Positions 50,338 through 63,450 of a DNA stretch of 64,000 nucleotides are shown here, piece after piece. The notes under the pieces were generated by a model. The model saw nothing but the letters and a program-made list of their open reading frames with translations, was not told the DNA's origin and did no database searches. Both the position numbers and the translations under genes were made by a program. Numbering within the stretch: the stretch's first letter is position 1; every line of letters starts with the position of its first letter. Source of the stretch: Anoplolepis gracilipes. Lineage: Eukaryota > Arthropoda > Insecta > Hymenoptera > Formicidae. Location of the stretch: the NCBI RefSeq assembly GCF_047496725.1, contig NC_132982.1, forward strand, positions 9,007,001 through 9,071,000. Direction: 5' to 3'.

Positions 50338-52446
50338 CTGTGTGTAATACGAGAAACTTTTTTTATTTTGTAAGGTACATAGTAATCTAAGATAAACAGA
50401 AAGTGATTTTCAATATCACAACACTTGCATTTGTGTTTATATGCAATCAAATTGTAATATTTTCAACGGCTTAACTATCGATAATGTTTCACGACTTGCA
50501 TATATAATAAATAATACTTTGCACTAGTAATTTTTTTATATGTATAATCATTTCAATGGTTAATATTACATATTATATTATATATTGTGGAAGCATTATT
50601 TAAACTAATTAAAATATTAGGTGTTTTATCTAATATTTAACCAGATTTTTTAAGAAATGAAGAAAACGTGCCGCATGAATAAAAAGATAATTTTATACAA
50701 AATACTGAATATTACACATTAACTTTTCTATATATTTTGCATATTTTAGAAATACATTTTTATGAAATGATATATTATATTAAATAATAACAGAAAAATT
50801 TTTTTGCACGTTTGCTCTATACATCCTATTTATATACATATTTCTATACTCTTCTACATTTCATTTCTATACATTCTATATATTTTACTTATCCTAATAC
50901 TAATTTCATATTTTCAATATGCAAGTCGAAAGACAAGTCGAGATAAGAATTTCAATATTTTTAATTTTTTATACAAATATTTTCAATTTGAATATAATTA
51001 TTTTAACCTATAATTTTTGCAAAAACTAAAAAATAATATACAATAATATCAATAAAAAAAATTGATTGTTAGAAATAAGATATATATAAAAATTTTTTAG
51101 ATTGTAATTTTTTTGGAAATATTTGAAATCACAAAATATATTATAAATTTCAATGATACAACCTATTTTCTTAATTCTTTGAAAGTTTTTTAATTTAAAT
51201 GCATAAAATTAGAAATATCTATTTAGAGACAACACTAATTAAAATTTCAAGAAATGTAACTTCCGGAATTCAAAATTTATAAGAATAAATTGTAAAAATT
51301 TTAAATTTTTAAAAATAATAAATTTAAAAATTAATACGTATTGTTGCGTAATTTTATTTTACATAAATATTAAGTTAATCCGTATACGTCTACTTGGAAC
51401 AACTTTGTATTAAAAATATCTTTTTTTCTTATGTAAAATATTATAGCTATTTTTAAAATTACAAAATAAACTCATAAAAAGATTCATAAAAACATGAAAA
51501 TCAACTGCACAATTTCTATTCTGTCAATAATTTTTTTCTTGTACGTTTCTTTATATAAAATGTTGATTCAATACCATCCATCAATTACAAGAGTCCCTAC
51601 CTATATCGTACTTCTGCTTTAATAACACACGGTATTCTAAGTTACCATAACTTTCATCATAAAAAGCTTGGTAAATGGTGCTATGAATATAATCATAGTG
51701 AAAATATTTTTCAGAGATTTCCCGCGAGACTCTTTAAATCAAACATTGTTAAATATCTCTATTAAATAAAGAATATAAAAAACGAAATAAAAAATTTTAC
51801 TCATATTTATTAATATTGTAATATGTCAAACTTATTTTTAAACTACAAAATATTGTATATCTTACGTTAAATTATCTTCAAGAACCATTTTATCATATTT
51901 ATCTCGCTAGACTATTATAAAATCTTTTTAGAGATATTCTATTCAATTGACAAGTTGATCGACATACTTTAAAGAATTTCTGAAATCACTTTTATATTAA
52001 TCTCATTATTGATTTATTACAATTTATCGTGCAATTATTATGTAACGCGATCGTCATTAAAAAATTCCAAACACATACTTATATATCGCACACATATTGC
52101 ATTTAATACGATGTAAAAGTATAAAAAAGTGTGGATCTTTAATGATGATTACATTACTACTTATATAAGACAACATGTTATCTGTCTGGCCGCTTAATAT
52201 ACATAAATAAGATAAAAATGTAGAATATTTTACACAATAGTCTCATTTGCATGTATACACATCAATCTTATTTGCATATCAATCTTGGTCGATTTGATCG
52301 GATTTTTTTATGGAAAGAGAAAAATATAGATACAACCGTTCTAGCAAATGAAGCGAGCAAATGATTCTCAGTTTATATCGTGAAGCGCGATTGTAAGAAC
52401 GGTCACAACGACGGTAAGTTACTCATAAACTTGAGGCATTTTACTT
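50338..52446. other. Intergenic between lipase copies; 3' flank homologous to copy B 3' flank
   Basis: AT-rich and non-coding. Up to about 51735 it is patchily homologous to 57141-58385 downstream of copy B, for example around ccatccatc, gagatttcccgcgagactctt and the poly(A) region word actttgcactagtaattttt. The duplicated unit therefore includes at least 1.3 kb of 3' flank. After 51735 homology stops. Confidence 0.6.
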
Positions 52447-52848
52447 CTATTTTTAATCTTTAATTTTGTCATAGATTTTTTATGTGGCTAAAGGTTTTCG
52501 ATAAATTTAATTTATATAAGAATTGAGTTTCTACTTCAGAGGGATAAGCACAGTAAACAGTTTTCTACTAAAATTTTAAAAAAGAACTTTTAACAAACCT
52601 ATAGATTAAGTAGATTTAAAAGAAGCTATCCTGACTATTTAATTTATTAAAGTAGATTGAAAATATTAAAATCAAAGGAAAAAACTCACGAGTGTCAAAC
52701 GTCGAGTTTTATGTAACAAATAAGGCCAACTACATTCTGATATTGTGACCTATTTTTGATAAAATTTGTTTTATCGGAATATTAAACTGTGTAATCAAAA
52801 TAAAATGCGATATATAAATATAACAGTGTATTAAATTGATTTTAATGA
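52447..52848 (+). repeat. About 400-base dispersed repeat, copy 2
   Basis: Same orientation and nearly identical to 46476-46888 in intron 4 of lipase A. It lies about 300 bases upstream of the start of lipase B, so it could affect that promoter. Confidence 0.75.
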
Positions 52849-52851
52849 AAA

Positions 52852-52909
52852 TCACGCATTAACTTAATTTAATTATATAATTATATAATTAAATTAAGTT
52901 AATGCGTGA
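52852..52909. repeat. Perfect 58-base palindrome
   Basis: The left half, beginning TCACGCATTAACTTAATTT, is followed without spacer by its exact reverse complement ending GTTAATGCGTGA. It lies directly after the dispersed repeat and about 250 bases upstream of the lipase B start codon, and has no counterpart upstream of copy A. Confidence 0.95.
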
Positions 52910-53155
52910 TAATTATATAATTATATAATTATATAATTTCAAAGTAAACATTGGCTTAGAATGACACAACATGTTTAAAGTCCAGTGTCAATTAGCAGAC
53001 AATTATTAATAGTTGTTAAACTACACAAAGGTGCAGTTATTTATAATAGTCGCTCGTTAAATAATTTTATAGCTAGTCACAGCAAAAGCAAAGGTCAAAA
53101 GCAAAAAAGAAAACTTTATATCAGTCATTGTTACACGTTCGCTACGATCACTCAA

Positions 53156-56100
53156 ATGTCGACGATCAACGATAATTTTAATAGAACATCCGAAAATATT
53201 GAATCGTTGCAATGGAATACTTTGCGAAAATTGTGTCGTGCTAGCGTGGAATACTTTACGTCTCATCGGAACAAAAACAGTGTTGTGCTGAAAGATGCAC
53301 TACTGGTGATCTTAGAGCAGCTGGACGAATTGCAGCCGCTGTACAATGAAATAGCCAAGTTCGCGTCACATTTCGATTTCGACGAGGAAACTCCGGGAAA
53401 TGGATACAGAAGTTTTCTCTCGATGGTCGACAAATGCATTATGTATTCCGAAAAGATCTGCCAAAAGATATATCGTCAGAGAAACTCCATGTTTTCCCGA
53501 AAGAGCCGTCACATAAAGTAATTGAAATTGTAGAAACTGAATATATCATTTTCATTTAAGGTATAACGCTTTGGATTATATACGTTTAATTTCCAGAAAA
53601 ATAGAAGCATGCTGTCAGCTGTTAGTGACGTTACATATATCTTTGCAACAATTAAAAATAATGTATACATGGCAAACAGAAGTAATGAGCGATGGAAAAT
53701 TATCACTATTCGTAATGAATCGTAACCGTCAAGAATATTTCAACATGGTGGAAAATATTAATCAATATTGTTTTTATGGTAGATGGATGGGATTTCAGGT
53801 ATTTGTAAATAATATATAATATTTGTCAGAACAAGTTTACATAATTATATTTTTCAGTTTTGCAGTAGCATAGAAAAGGTATTTAGAAAGATAATGTTTG
53901 CTATGACATCTTATAGCGAGAGGTATTATAATAATGGTACAGTATTCGAACGATGTGGTAATGTTATCAAATATCTTTTGGATCCTGAAGTAAGAGCATG
54001 TCGTATTATTAATATGTCTCAGTATGCTGATATTTTTTTTCTCCAATCTTTTTGGAATCTAAGTGAACTAAGTAAGAAATAAAGAAATCACAAATTTTTA
54101 ATGAATTAAATCTTAAAATATGTACATATAATATTTATAAATAAATATATTTAATGTACTTTATAATGTATACCTATATATATAATGGCTGAAAAAGCTA
54201 ATATCTGTTTGTAACAAATGTCGATCAGACATTTAAAATTATTTTCTTAATTATACTTATATATTTAAATAATAAAATATGTATTATATTTGTTTTTTAG
54301 AAATACTATCCATAATAACTCCTTCGTTAGCTGTCAATCAACTAATACCTGTTCCACCTAAGGAATTAATCCTGCCTACTCTCGATGGTGGAACTGTTTC
54401 AGTTCCAATACCAAATAGCCACATTGGAAAGAAATCGATTCAACTTAGATTATTGAGTTCCAAAAGACGTCGAGGAATGGTAATATTTTAGTTTAAATAT
54501 AGTATATGCACAAAATATTATATAATTAATTAAACCATTTATAGTAATTATATAAAATTATATAATATTAATCTAATACTTATATCGTCATTAATAGTTT
54601 AAAAAATTTATATAGCACGGATCATCTTGATCTTGACATATGTAGAGGGTTTATTATTACATATATATTATATATAAAAATGGAAAAGATAAAAAAATAT
54701 TATGTTTTTACTGTCATGTTGCTATACTTACATAACTTGTTATCGATATAATCGTTCATTTTTCAAAATTTAAAATTTCTTTATTTATTGTCTCCCTTTT
54801 TTCAATTATTTAATATATGTATATATACACATCTATATTTTCGTACTTTTATGAATATTGTTTTTATATAACATATAGAATTTATTTATTCTTTACAATC
54901 ATGTAAAATTCATGTTTTGTAAGACTCAAATTATCACATTTAATACCATTAACAATATCAACTTTTTTTATTAATAAATACATTTTTGCTAATGAATAAC
55001 TTTTTAATGATAAATAATGAACAATGATAAAAATCTATCCAATATTTATCACTCTAACAATATATATAAAAGTCTAAATAATCCATGCTATATAAGTTTT
55101 TATAAACAATTACTACATCTTATAATATGTATATATTCATTAGAAAATTACAAAATTAATAATTATATCATTAATTTAAATATAAAAATTATCTATTATA
55201 TAAATTATATGATAAATAGAGTTAATAGAATTATAGAATTTAATAGAGATTAATTAATAGAGATTAAAAATATTTAGCTAAAGAGAGTAATAATATTATT
55301 TGTTGATACAATAATTTATCAAGATCGGATCTGAAAGTAGAGAGAGAGAATTACACGATCTATGCGACGATCTAATTATTCATACTCACGGAGGTGCATT
55401 CGTCGCACTGACATCACAATCGGACGTAATATACTTACATAAATGGGCTACGATGCTCGACGTACCAATCTTGAGCATAGATTACAGTTTAGCCCCGCAA
55501 GCTCCCTATCCACGTGCGCTTGAAGAGATAGTGTATGCTTACGCATGGGCGTTAAAGCATTCAAGTACATTACTCGGAAGTACAGCAAAAAAAGTGATAT
55601 TTACCGGTAAGAGAAAAATAAACTTTATTTTTCATTTGTCTGTAATATGTATAATAGCATTTGATTATTTTCGATGCAGTAGAAACTTGAGAATTTTATA
55701 AATCATATTTTTCGACAGGTGAGTCCGCGGGAGGTAATTTAAACTTGGGAGCAATCTTTAAATGTCTACAATTAAATATAAAAAAACCTGATGGTATTTT
55801 TATGGCTTACGCGCCGGTACTTATCGATTACAACGTTCTTTCATCGTCTCGTATGCTCCTTTATACTGATCCGTTATTAGTATCTGGTTTTATAGTGCGA
55901 GCCTGTATAGCTTATGCAGGAGTTGATAATGAAGAACTTACAGAGTACGAAACTTTAGTTAATATTATTATAATCTTTTTTTAAATTAAAGTATATATAT
56001 ATTTTTATATAATGAAGATCAAAAAATGTTTATAGAAAGTGCAAAAAAAAATAAAAAAACAAAGATTAATTATTTCACACTATTGCATGTCATTATCTAA

Positions 56101-57140
56101 AAAAAATGGTTGTATATAATACAATTAATTAATATAATAACATAATGCAGGAAATCTAAGAATGAAGAATGCGCCAAATCGGATACAGAATCTTCTGCCG
56201 AAATTAACAAAAATGACCTTACCTTGTATCCAAACGAAGACAACACGAACAGCGCGTCAAAATTAGCATCCTCAACATCCGATTCAATGTTAAATGCTGT
56301 CAGCGTAACAGAGGACGATGGTATATACAAATCGAACATATTCTCGCATAATATTTATATTGTATCTTGTTAATACATATCTTATTTTTCTTATTATCGT
56401 AAATTTTGAAAAAAAAATCTCAATAGATATCGAAAATCTGAAAAAGCAGGCAAAGTCTCGAGAATTTATTAAAACATTTTTATAAATATATAATAAAATT
56501 TCATCATTTCAGTGTCGTCACATATTGCGGAAAATAGCAGTGTCAGCAGAGATAGTAACGTTTCAGAGCGAAATGACAAATTGTGGTCTCGGTTCAAGCA
56601 ATATGTCAGCGGAAGAAATGATAAGAATGTCAGACAACTTGGTGTAAAAGATACAATAACAATTGAGAAAGACATTACGATGCTTAAGGATCCGTTCATA
56701 AGTCCTTACCTTGCATCAGACGATATATTAGCTCGTTTACCATCTATTAAGATAATGGTATTCTTTTGTACATTCTTTCAATAATATGAAATAATGCGTC
56801 TTGTTTTAATTACTTTAATTAAGATTGATAATATTGAGAGCATCTCAAACATATAATTTGCTTTTAGACAACAGAGTTTGATCCTTGTCTCGATGATTGC
56901 ATTATGTTTGCGAGGAAGCTTCGCTCGCTTGACAACAAAGTTACGCTGGATATATTGCCAGATTTGCCACATGGATTTCTTCATTTCTTAAATGTAAAAC
57001 TTTTTTTACTTTATATGAATGAATATAAATCATCACGATATATCGCTTTATTTTATTGGTTTTTGTCGTAGGTTTCGAAAGAAGCGATGGAAGGTGTTGA
57101 ACTTTCTATGAGAAAAATAAAAGAGTTGCTAGAACCATAA
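53156..57140 (+). CDS. Hsl: Hormone-sensitive lipase, tandem copy B
   Basis: Ten exons matching copy A one to one: 53156-53517, 53597-53798, 53858-54071, 54301-54479, 55324-55606, 55719-55944, 56151-56320, 56513-56757, 56868-56993, 57072-57140; 691 aa. Exons 1 and 9 are almost identical to copy A; exons 3, 6, 7 and 8 differ most. The catalytic residues are Ser416, Asp632 and His662, with HGGA at the oxyanion loop as in A. The nucleophile motif reads GESAGGN where A reads GDSAGGT; the Asp is the common form in this family. The DPLL segment after the nucleophile helix is kept here but altered in A (DTILL). Exon 7 ends normally (GACGATG|GTATAT), showing the ancestral structure before the MITE entered copy A. 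Introns are compact, with no mobile elements seen. The start ATG is in the same context as in A. Probable poly(A) signal at about 57353. Both copies look functional; shared or divided fat-body roles are inference. Confidence 0.9.
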
Positions 57141-58389
57141 CAGTGTGTTGTATGAAACATTTTTTCTATTTTTTAAAATATATATATTAAATCGAATTTC
57201 TTTAATTAAATATATATTATATCTAAAGTAAACAAGAAACGTACTTTAAAATCGCAATAATTTGCCCTTATAGGAGGAATATAATTGTATCTAAGTGCAG
57301 TCAAGTTGATATTTTCAACTATATATGGTAACTATTAATAAGGTTTGTAGATTTAATAAATAATGCTTTGCACTAGTAATTTTTTTATATGTATCATCTG
57401 TTTTATTATTAATATTATGTATTGTAAAGGCATTATTTAAAACGATTGGAATGTTAGATGTTTTAACTAATGTTTAACCAGATTTTAAAAAAGAAATCCA
57501 GAGAACGTGTAAACATATATACATAAAGAGATAGTTTTATAAATAAATATATTTATAAAACTATCTCTAATTTAATATTACATGTTAATTTTTTTATATA
57601 TAAGTTTACATTTAGAAATACAGCATCTTCATAAAATGTTATTTACCTTCATAAATGTTAGTTACATTCAAAAATTCATAGAAGTTTCTTTTTTTATATG
57701 TTTTTTTTTCTATATATGCTATGCATTCTATTTTTATATATTCTATATATTTTGTACATTTTATATCATAATTTTTAATATGCAAATTATGTTCAGATGA
57801 AAAAAAAATCTCTTATAAAATACTTTACAAGTTTAAATAACTTACTTAATATCAGAAATATATGATTAGATAAAAGATAACTAATTTAAATTCCTATAAA
57901 AAAGTTACTTTCATAATTGTCAAAATTCATCAGATTAAATTGCAAAAATTTTAAATTTAAAAATTTAATATTATGTATTGTTGTGAATAAAATAAATAAC
58001 TCATTTTATTACGCATAAATATTAAGTCGTTCAATTCGTGTCTAAACTTGGAGTAACTTTGTATTAAAAATTTCTTTTTTTCTTTCTTTCTTGTGCAAAC
58101 TATTATAACAATTTTTAAAATATACAATCACAATTGAGCTCAACAAGATATGCATGCAAACTTGACAATTTCTACTGTATCGATAGTTATTTTCCTGCAC
58201 GTTTCATGTATAAAATATTGACTCAGTACCATCCATCGATTGCAAGAGTCTCTACTTATGTCACTCTACTTTAACAACGCACAGTATTTTAAATTAACAT
58301 ACTGTTCGAGAAACTTGGTAGATGGTGCTACGAATGTAATCATAGTGAAAATATTTTCCGGAGATTTCCCGCGAGACTCTTTGGATCGA
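57141..58389. other. 3' flank of lipase B, end of duplication
   Basis: Non-coding. It includes a short hairpin at about 57508-57567 (agagatagttttataaa and its inverted copy). Homology to the 3' flank of copy A extends to about 58385 (gcgagactctt) and then ends abruptly; this marks the right-hand edge of the duplicated unit. Confidence 0.6.
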
Positions 58390-61019
58390 ACCTCCCCCTC
58401 CCCTTTCATCTCAAACTCTGTAGGTTACTTTCATATTCAGCGTACGAGGGACCGAGAACTGACCCTATATGAAGGGTGGCTTTGTGGTTCGTGGAATGGA
58501 GGCTTCACCCTTCGTAAAGGGGGTGGAGAGATGCTACAATGCCGTCCGAATCTGGATGCGCCATTTTCTGAAACAGAAAACAAAGTAGCATGATTAAAAA
58601 AAATTTTCAAATAATTGGATAAGGACTATAATTATTAATTTTATATGAAAATTACGGGAATTAGATTTACACACAAATATCATAATATTCGGAATTTCAT
58701 ATTACTCGGAATATACACAAGACAAAAAGAAAAGAAATACATAAATAAAGAAAAAGAAATGTACAGAGAAAATACTTTAGTAATATCGAATATCTTTGTA
58801 TTCAAACTATCGGATTATAAAAGTTTTAATTATATTAATCATTTTTATAAAATATAAAAAAATCATTTAGTAATCGAATATTACAGGTTGCATTAGATTA
58901 ATATAACTCTTTTCTAAAGTGTGCTTTAGTCTTTATGATTCTTCAAAATTATAATAAAATTTTTAAAACTGTAGAATGTTGAAAAAAAAATTCGTATAAC
59001 TCTATATTAGCGTTTTTTAATTTTAAAGTTCAATACATCGGTATAAAAACAGCTCTTATAAATTTCTCATACATAATTACAATATAGAGACATACATTAA
59101 TTAAAACAAGATAGAAAAAGGTATATACTAAATTCGAAATATATATAATCTTAATACATTGCTATTTCTTAGCCAATAATGCTAAATAAACTTATTATTG
59201 TAGAATTGTCATTATTTTAATCAACGTTATATCGATTAGTCACAAAGATTTTTTCAACGTTATTCGTTTTTACAATATTTTTATATTATTGTAAGAGAAA
59301 AGAGAAAGAGGCAACAAAGCTTTTTGATAATTCTATAATTATCTGTTTAATAATATAAATATAAATAATGCAAAAATAAGAAACAAATAAATCAATATAA
59401 TTGTCATCACTTAACATGTTTATATCAGCAACAAATTCCATTTATTAATATACGTATGTAATAATTAATAACATATATTTTTTCGATCTTATATTATCTA
59501 AAAATTTAGAATTTGCGATTTCTTTGTCCCAATTGGTGGCGCCGCCTGTAGTTCGCAAGATTACCATTCTTGCTACCATTTTCTCTGAGTTACATGATAT
59601 TACGCTTGCTATTTGCGCTTCAATGGACAATCACACGCCAAACACATTTATACAATTTTCTAATTGATAGTCTTTTATTAAAATCTTATTGTGTTTGCTT
59701 TGCGTTAAAATTAATCTTAATTGAAAGTAGTATCATCATAATTTTGATATTACAATGTTAATACAATACCAATTATATCTGATTGAAATTCTTTTATAAA
59801 ATGTAAATATTGATTATTAATTATCGAGCATTAACATTCTTTTATTATATATTTATTTTTGTATTAATTGCATAAAGTTTTGTGATATTCATGTAATATT
59901 GATGAGGCATTGAATTTAATAGTATTTGTTGCAAATGCAGTTATAAATTTTAATCTACATGAATGTTTTATATTCTTGTTATTTGTCTTTCTTTCCGTCA
60001 GTAGTGTTTAATTCATAATTATATATTTTTGTCTTAAGAAAAAAAGTTCTCAACACCATAAATGAAACAAAAACATCTTGAATTATAGAATTATGTCCAA
60101 TTAATTTTTAATATCAATTAATTATTATTATAGTTTGTATAAAACATTTAATAAAATATTTATTATATATTCTAATAGTTTTAAGTAAATAAAAAAAGAA
60201 TCATAATAACTTTTATCATAAAAAATATATCAAACTCCATTTGTATCTCTTTTATATGTTCTATCTTTTAAAAGCATTAAACTACATTAACTTTAAGAAA
60301 ATAATTTTCATACATTCATTTAATAATAAACATAATGTGTATAAAATTTAATTGTTATTTTTATCGTTATTTTCTAAATTTACACAAAGAGAACATGATT
60401 TTCGTTCGAGAAAACATATGTAGAAAGCATTAAATTCTTTGAAAATAAAAACTAATAATAAATAATTTTAATAAATTTTAAAATCATAACTTTTATTTTA
60501 AAGCACATTATATAATTCCTATAGATTTTTTTACATTAAAATAAATTTGATTCGTAAATTAGCGGATCTTGTCAAGATTTTGAAATTGCATAAAGTAGAA
60601 AAAAGGCAATTTTGTCTATATTTATAAATCTATTCAGAAAAACAAACTAAATATATTTTTTATTTATACTTACAGCAAACTAAAAAAAAATTTTTTTTGA
60701 AATTTTTTCCTTAAAAAAAGCTTCTCTCATATTAAAATATAAAGATATTATATATTTTATATTAATAGGAAAATCAATATGAAAATTATATACCGTTTCT
60801 ACTATATTTTAATATTAAAAAATATCAATTTTATTTATAGTAATACTATTAGAAGTATAAAAAAAAATTGTAACGACTCATCACTTTTTAAGCAACTAAC
60901 AATACCTAACGAGTTAGGTAACATTACTTTTCAGAAAAATAACAAACCGAAAATGAGTCACTTTAATAAAATAACTACACTCCCAACTTTATATCTAAAT
61001 AAATTTTAATTAGAAGATT
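58390..61019. other. Non-coding stretch, no gene recognised
   Basis: The first 200 bases are GC-richer and open on the plus strand but match no family known to me. The rest is AT-rich with scattered short frames lacking domain resemblance. Confidence 0.45.
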
Positions 61020-61430
61020 TTTACATTTCTGGGCAGGAGTGCTTGCGCATTGTCAGCTTCGAAATATCGAAGAGCATTGCAGCGGCCATAAGAGCGGTCC
61101 CTGGGAATATTCATGCGGGGGCCGGGTCCGAATTCTAGAGGACTCTAGCGCCTGTCGAGGCGACTATTTCGCGGAAATAGTATAATTCTGTTGGCCGTAA
61201 AGGTTAAACGAGGGTTCTCGGTCTTCAATTATCAGAGACCGTCCGCAGGCTGTAGAAAAAGATGCTGGAGTATTCTTAAGGCTCCCTCGGCTCCTCTCGA
61301 CGATCAGTCAAGTCTCATAACTAAGGTCGACCGTTAACGTTTACGACCTGCGAGCTATAATACGTGAAAACGTTGATCGGACTTGACGCCCGCGTTAAAT
61401 GAAAAAAAAAAAGTCAGTCTGTCGCGTCGA
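61020..61430. promoter_or_regulatory. Isolated GC-rich, non-coding block
   Basis: A sharply bounded block of about 400 bases with high GC and many CG dinucleotides in AT-rich surroundings, but with stops in all six frames. Such blocks in insect genomes are often conserved enhancers or promoter regions; the role here is inferred only from composition. Confidence 0.35.
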
Positions 61431-62930
61431 ATAGATTGAGACTCGTATATCGAGCGACCTTTGTTATTTAATTAAGAACGAAGCTGCACACAAATGGCAT
61501 CGATTGAATGGAATGTATGTACTAACACTAAGAGTTGAAATGGAAAGCGTAAGAAACTTCATCAAATATTATAACTTTTTATGATGGAAGAAACCAAGTT
61601 ATCGCTCAGAACATTACACGATAATGTTCCGTGTTAAAGCACCGAGGAAGAATGTGCCATCGTTACTTATGAAAAATTCAAAGAGATCTTTTGGTGAGAA
61701 AAGAAAGCACGTGTTTAACGTAAAGCATGATACATGAAATATACTGTCAGTATAATATTCCGCTCTTCTATTCGTTTCTTATTAATTATCTATAAGCATT
61801 CCACAATTCATATCTACAAATCTGTCTCGCTGAAATAACTCGAGATGCGATACACTTCTGCCTCGTGAAAGAGTGACCTCACAATTTTCAAAAAAAATAT
61901 AATCGTGTGATGAGAGTGTTGATAAAAAATGAACTTATTTATATATTAATATATATATAATATTAAATAAATATATCCCTACATTAGTACTTTTTCACCG
62001 ATTTTATTAGATGCCCAGGTCAAAATTGTTGTTGTTTTTTTTTTTATAAGATCATAAAATAAAAAAGATTAACTTAAGAATAACGTAATCTTATTTCGAT
62101 CATATCTCTTATGATTTTTCTTATTATCGATACATATACGAAGAGATTTTCCCACTAACTTAAAAAAATTATTTAATAACTTATTTAATATAATTAATTA
62201 TTATTTATTTTTTACATTCTCAATCGTCTAATAATTATATAATTTATATCATTAATTGAATAGTCTAATTTACTATCAGAATGGGTGGCTGAAGTAACAG
62301 ATAATATTGTAGAAAAATTATCAGCGAAAAATTATTTTTCGATTATAAGCAGTTATGCATCGATAATTCCCGATCGTTGAAAAAATATGCAAGTAATGAA
62401 AACTAATCGACAGTATAAAGTACACTACTGATAAAAGTAGATAGAGCGATTAAAAGAGATAAGATAACTAGAAATAAAAACAATAATGTTATAAACGTAC
62501 ACGAAAATATATTAGTCAAAGCACGGCAAACATCGCCTTCTTGCTCTTTTATTTTATTATTTAATCTTTTAAGTTAAGTAATAATCAGTATTGATTAAGC
62601 ATAAAGTAATTTTATCAACGCAAATTTAAGGCAAACAAAAAATCATTGCCGTAAGTTTTTTAAAACTCTATAAAAAAATAATTAAAAACGCGCAAATATG
62701 ATCGAAAAAAAAAAAACGAAATAATATCTTGAAAGTGAAGTGTAAAGCATTTTTATATAAAATATAATTAATAATAATAATTTATAAAATATAATTTTTA
62801 TATAAATTAAAACTTTATATAAATGAATAATATTAAAGAAACTTGTATACTTTTATTTCTTTCTCCTGTGTTCAATTATAATAACAAATTAATCGCTAAT
62901 TCTTTTCAAGACCACCAGTCGTGATGCGTG
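61431..62930. other. AT-rich non-coding stretch
   Basis: No gene, repeat family or splice structure recognised. Confidence 0.5.
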
Positions 62931-63450
62931 AGTATTTAGACGCGATTTGAAAATCGCAATCCGTCGAATCCGGAAATAAAAATATTTACGACACTGTCAT
63001 TTCCGTAACTGTCGCGTACGAGAAACTCAAGCAAGTGGAATAAACACGTATCTCTCTGAGACATATGTATCCACGAGTTTTTTTAGAACTAACGGTCTCC
63101 GATTCTGTACCACAGAGCGTAGTTTCCTCTCGACTTTAAGCGAAAGAGAGGGAAAGTGTTGAACTGTCTCTCTCGTCTCTATCATCCACAGAAAAGTCGA
63201 TCCCTCCTGTCCCGTTTCCTCGAGCTCCCTTTTCCCTTTCTTTCTGCTACAGCGAGTCTCTCCCGGAAAAGCCGGCACGCGGATCCTCGCGGCGGCAAAG
63301 GTTTCGCTCAAGGCGTTGCCACTGGCAACCGATAAAACTGCGGAAGACCCTCCTGATCTCCTTTCGAAGAAACTCGCCAGGAATTTTGGCCGCGATCGGC
63401 CCAGTTATTGAGCGAGCTTATTAAGAAAGACCGTTCGCCTGCGAGAATCG
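62931..63450. promoter_or_regulatory. GC-rich block with pyrimidine-rich core, non-coding
   Basis: GC-richer sequence with CT-rich runs. A 94-codon minus-strand frame (63311-63027) starts at a TTG, lacks family resemblance and has no splice support, so it is treated as chance. Possible promoter or enhancer of a gene outside the window. Confidence 0.35.

Noticed and set aside
58380..58400. tRNA B-box-like word on the minus strand
   Set aside because: A single box without an A box or cloverleaf; not enough for a tRNA or SINE.
58240..58593. 117-codon frame after the lipase duplication
   Set aside because: No recognisable motif, start codon or splice context; the first half belongs to duplicated non-coding flank.
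63027..63311. 94-codon minus-strand frame
   Set aside because: It begins at TTG, not ATG, has no family resemblance and lies in GC-rich sequence where long frames occur by chance.
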